The notes under the pieces are model-generated. The model was not told where the DNA came from, did no database searches, and saw nothing but the letters and a program-made list of their open reading frames with translations. A program made the translations under genes and the position numbers. 6,720 nt of DNA from Chloroflexota bacterium. GTDB lineage: Bacteria > Chloroflexota > Anaerolineae > Aggregatilineales > UBA2796. The stretch is taken from positions 1 to 6,720 of the forward strand of contig RFIM01000038.1 of assembly GCA_003695215.1 (NCBI GenBank). The letters run 5' to 3'. Below, in pieces: positions 6,257 through 6,720 of this stretch (the first letter of the stretch is position 1; each line of letters opens with the position of its first letter).

Positions 6257-6322
6257 AAAGGAGGTGATGTGACGGCACACTCAGCAGGTTTTGAAAACGT
6301 TTCCCAATCAGCTCGCTTTTAG
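6257..6322 (+). other. Orphan strong Shine-Dalgarno sequence with a 17-codon mini-ORF
   Basis: Four bases after the permease stop, AAGGAGGTGA (6258-6267) matches ten bases of the standard anti-Shine-Dalgarno tail of 16S rRNA. It is the strongest ribosome site in the window, yet no normal gene follows. The ATG at 6267 is followed at once by TGA. A GTG at 6269, 4 bases after AAGGAGG, opens a 17-codon frame (VTAHSAGFENVSQSARF) that ends with TAG at 6320-6322, crosses the operator at 6292, and stops 24 bases before the binding-protein ATG. It could be a leader peptide, a regulatory ribosome-docking site, or the relic of a lost gene. Coding is not established. Confidence 0.3.
6292..6305 (+). promoter_or_regulatory. 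LacI/CcpA-type operator, site 2 (upstream of binding-protein gene)
   Basis: TGAAAACGTTTCCC shares the first 11 bases, and the C at position 13, with the operator at 3394, including the AAACGTTT palindrome centred on CG. It lies in the 93-bp gap between permease and binding-protein genes, 41 bases before the ATG at 6347. TTGAAA (6291-6296, five of six matches to a -35 box) overlaps it, but no good -10 is seen 16-18 bp downstream. The site suggests separate, repressor-controlled transcription of the binding protein, which transporters usually need in excess over the membrane parts. Overlapping inverted repeat GTTTTGAAAAC spans 6288-6298. Confidence 0.7.
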
Positions 6323-6346
6323 CACATTTACTTTAAGGAGTAAGCC

Positions 6347-6720
6347 ATGCGGAAAGTTACGATTCTTCTTCTGATCCTGGTTTTGAGCGTAGCAGCCTTT
6401 GCGCAGCCGACTTTTGCGCAGGAGAAGCGCGTGCGCCTAGGCGCGCTGATCAAGAATCTCGATAACGAGTTCTTCCTGACCATGCAGAAAGGCTATGAGT
6501 TCGCGGCGGCGCGCTTGGGCATTGATATCGTGGTTGGCAGCACGCCGACGGAAGGCACAGCTGAGCAGCAGCTGGCCATTTTGGAAGGCTGGCTGAACGA
6601 AGGCGGCTTCGACGGCTTGATCGTGACGCCCTTCCGCGCCACAAGCCTGAACTCGGCGCTCGAGCGCGCCACACAGCTCGGCATCCCGATCATCAACATC
6701 GATGAGCTGATCCCAGCAGA
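6347..6720 (+). CDS. Sugar ABC transporter substrate-binding protein, N-terminal part (Peripla_BP_4 / RbsB-like)
   Basis: The ATG at 6347 has AAGGAG (6335-6340) 6 bases upstream, and the frame stays open for 124 codons to the window edge. Residues 1-25 are a clear signal peptide: basic MRK, a hydrophobic core LLLILVLSVAAF, and a likely signal peptidase I site after TFA (near residues 22-24). No lipobox cysteine is present, so it does not look like a lipoprotein from this sequence. The mature part begins with RVRLGALIKNLDNEFFLTM, then YEFAAARLGIDIVV, a run around AEQQLAILEGWL, and DGLIVTPF. This is the first lobe of the ribose/xylose-type binding-protein fold. It would capture the sugar outside the membrane and deliver it to the permease encoded upstream. 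Its own operator in the leader implies separate control. The missing C-terminal lobe holds much of the ligand pocket, so the sugar cannot be inferred. Confidence 0.93.
   Translation, partial: MRKVTILLLILVLSVAAFAQPTFAQEKRVRLGALIKNLDNEFFLTMQKGYEFAAARLGIDIVVGSTPTEGTAEQQLAILEGWLNEGGFDGLIVTPFRATSLNSALERATQLGIPIINIDELIPA

Noticed and set aside
6288..6305. GTTTTGAAAAC inverted repeat as an intrinsic terminator after the permease
   Set aside because: The stem is short and A/T-only except its ends, with a one-base loop and no T-tract; it is better explained as part of the operator.

Overview
The window looks like a piece of a Chloroflexota (green non-sulfur lineage) chromosome. The assignment rests on inference: the first gene belongs to the large multi-membrane-span TIGR03663/Agl23-like glycosyltransferase family, which is frequent in Chloroflexota. 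It sits beside an ECF sigma/anti-sigma pair and a ribose-type sugar ABC operon with a LacI-family regulator, a combination common in that phylum. The DNA is moderately GC-rich and almost fully coding. No tRNA, rRNA, CRISPR array, insertion sequence or phage gene was seen.

Layout. Positions 1-3194 form a minus-strand, apparently co-transcribed set. Read in the direction of transcription it is: an ECF sigma factor (3194-2541), a zinc-binding membrane anti-sigma factor whose start overlaps the sigma stop in a TAATG junction (2541-1990), and, after a 31-bp gap, a GT-C-type membrane glycosyltransferase that runs off the left edge (1958-1). A divergent intergenic region of about 230 bp (3195-3421) holds a perfect TATAAT hexamer for the minus-strand set, a bulged hairpin, and a LacI/CcpA-like operator just before the plus-strand operon.

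Positions 3422-6720 form a plus-strand sugar-uptake operon: a single-domain ABC ATPase (3422-4191, broken by an apparent one-base deletion near 3728), a LacI-family repressor (4204-5217), an RbsC-type permease (5225-6253), and the start of a periplasmic-binding-protein-type sugar receptor (6347 to the right edge). A second copy of the operator (shared TGAAAACGTTT core) lies in the 93-bp gap before the binding-protein gene. The regulator encoded in the operon is the obvious candidate to bind both sites. The binding protein would capture a sugar outside the membrane, the permease and ATPase would import it, and the repressor would sense it or a derivative and release the two operators. The transported sugar cannot be read from the sequence.

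The points most worth a second look are the ATPase frameshift, the operator pair, an almost perfect Shine-Dalgarno sequence with no proper gene behind it at 6257-6269, and the uncertain start of the sigma factor, whose longest reading frame begins on top of a -10-like hexamer.
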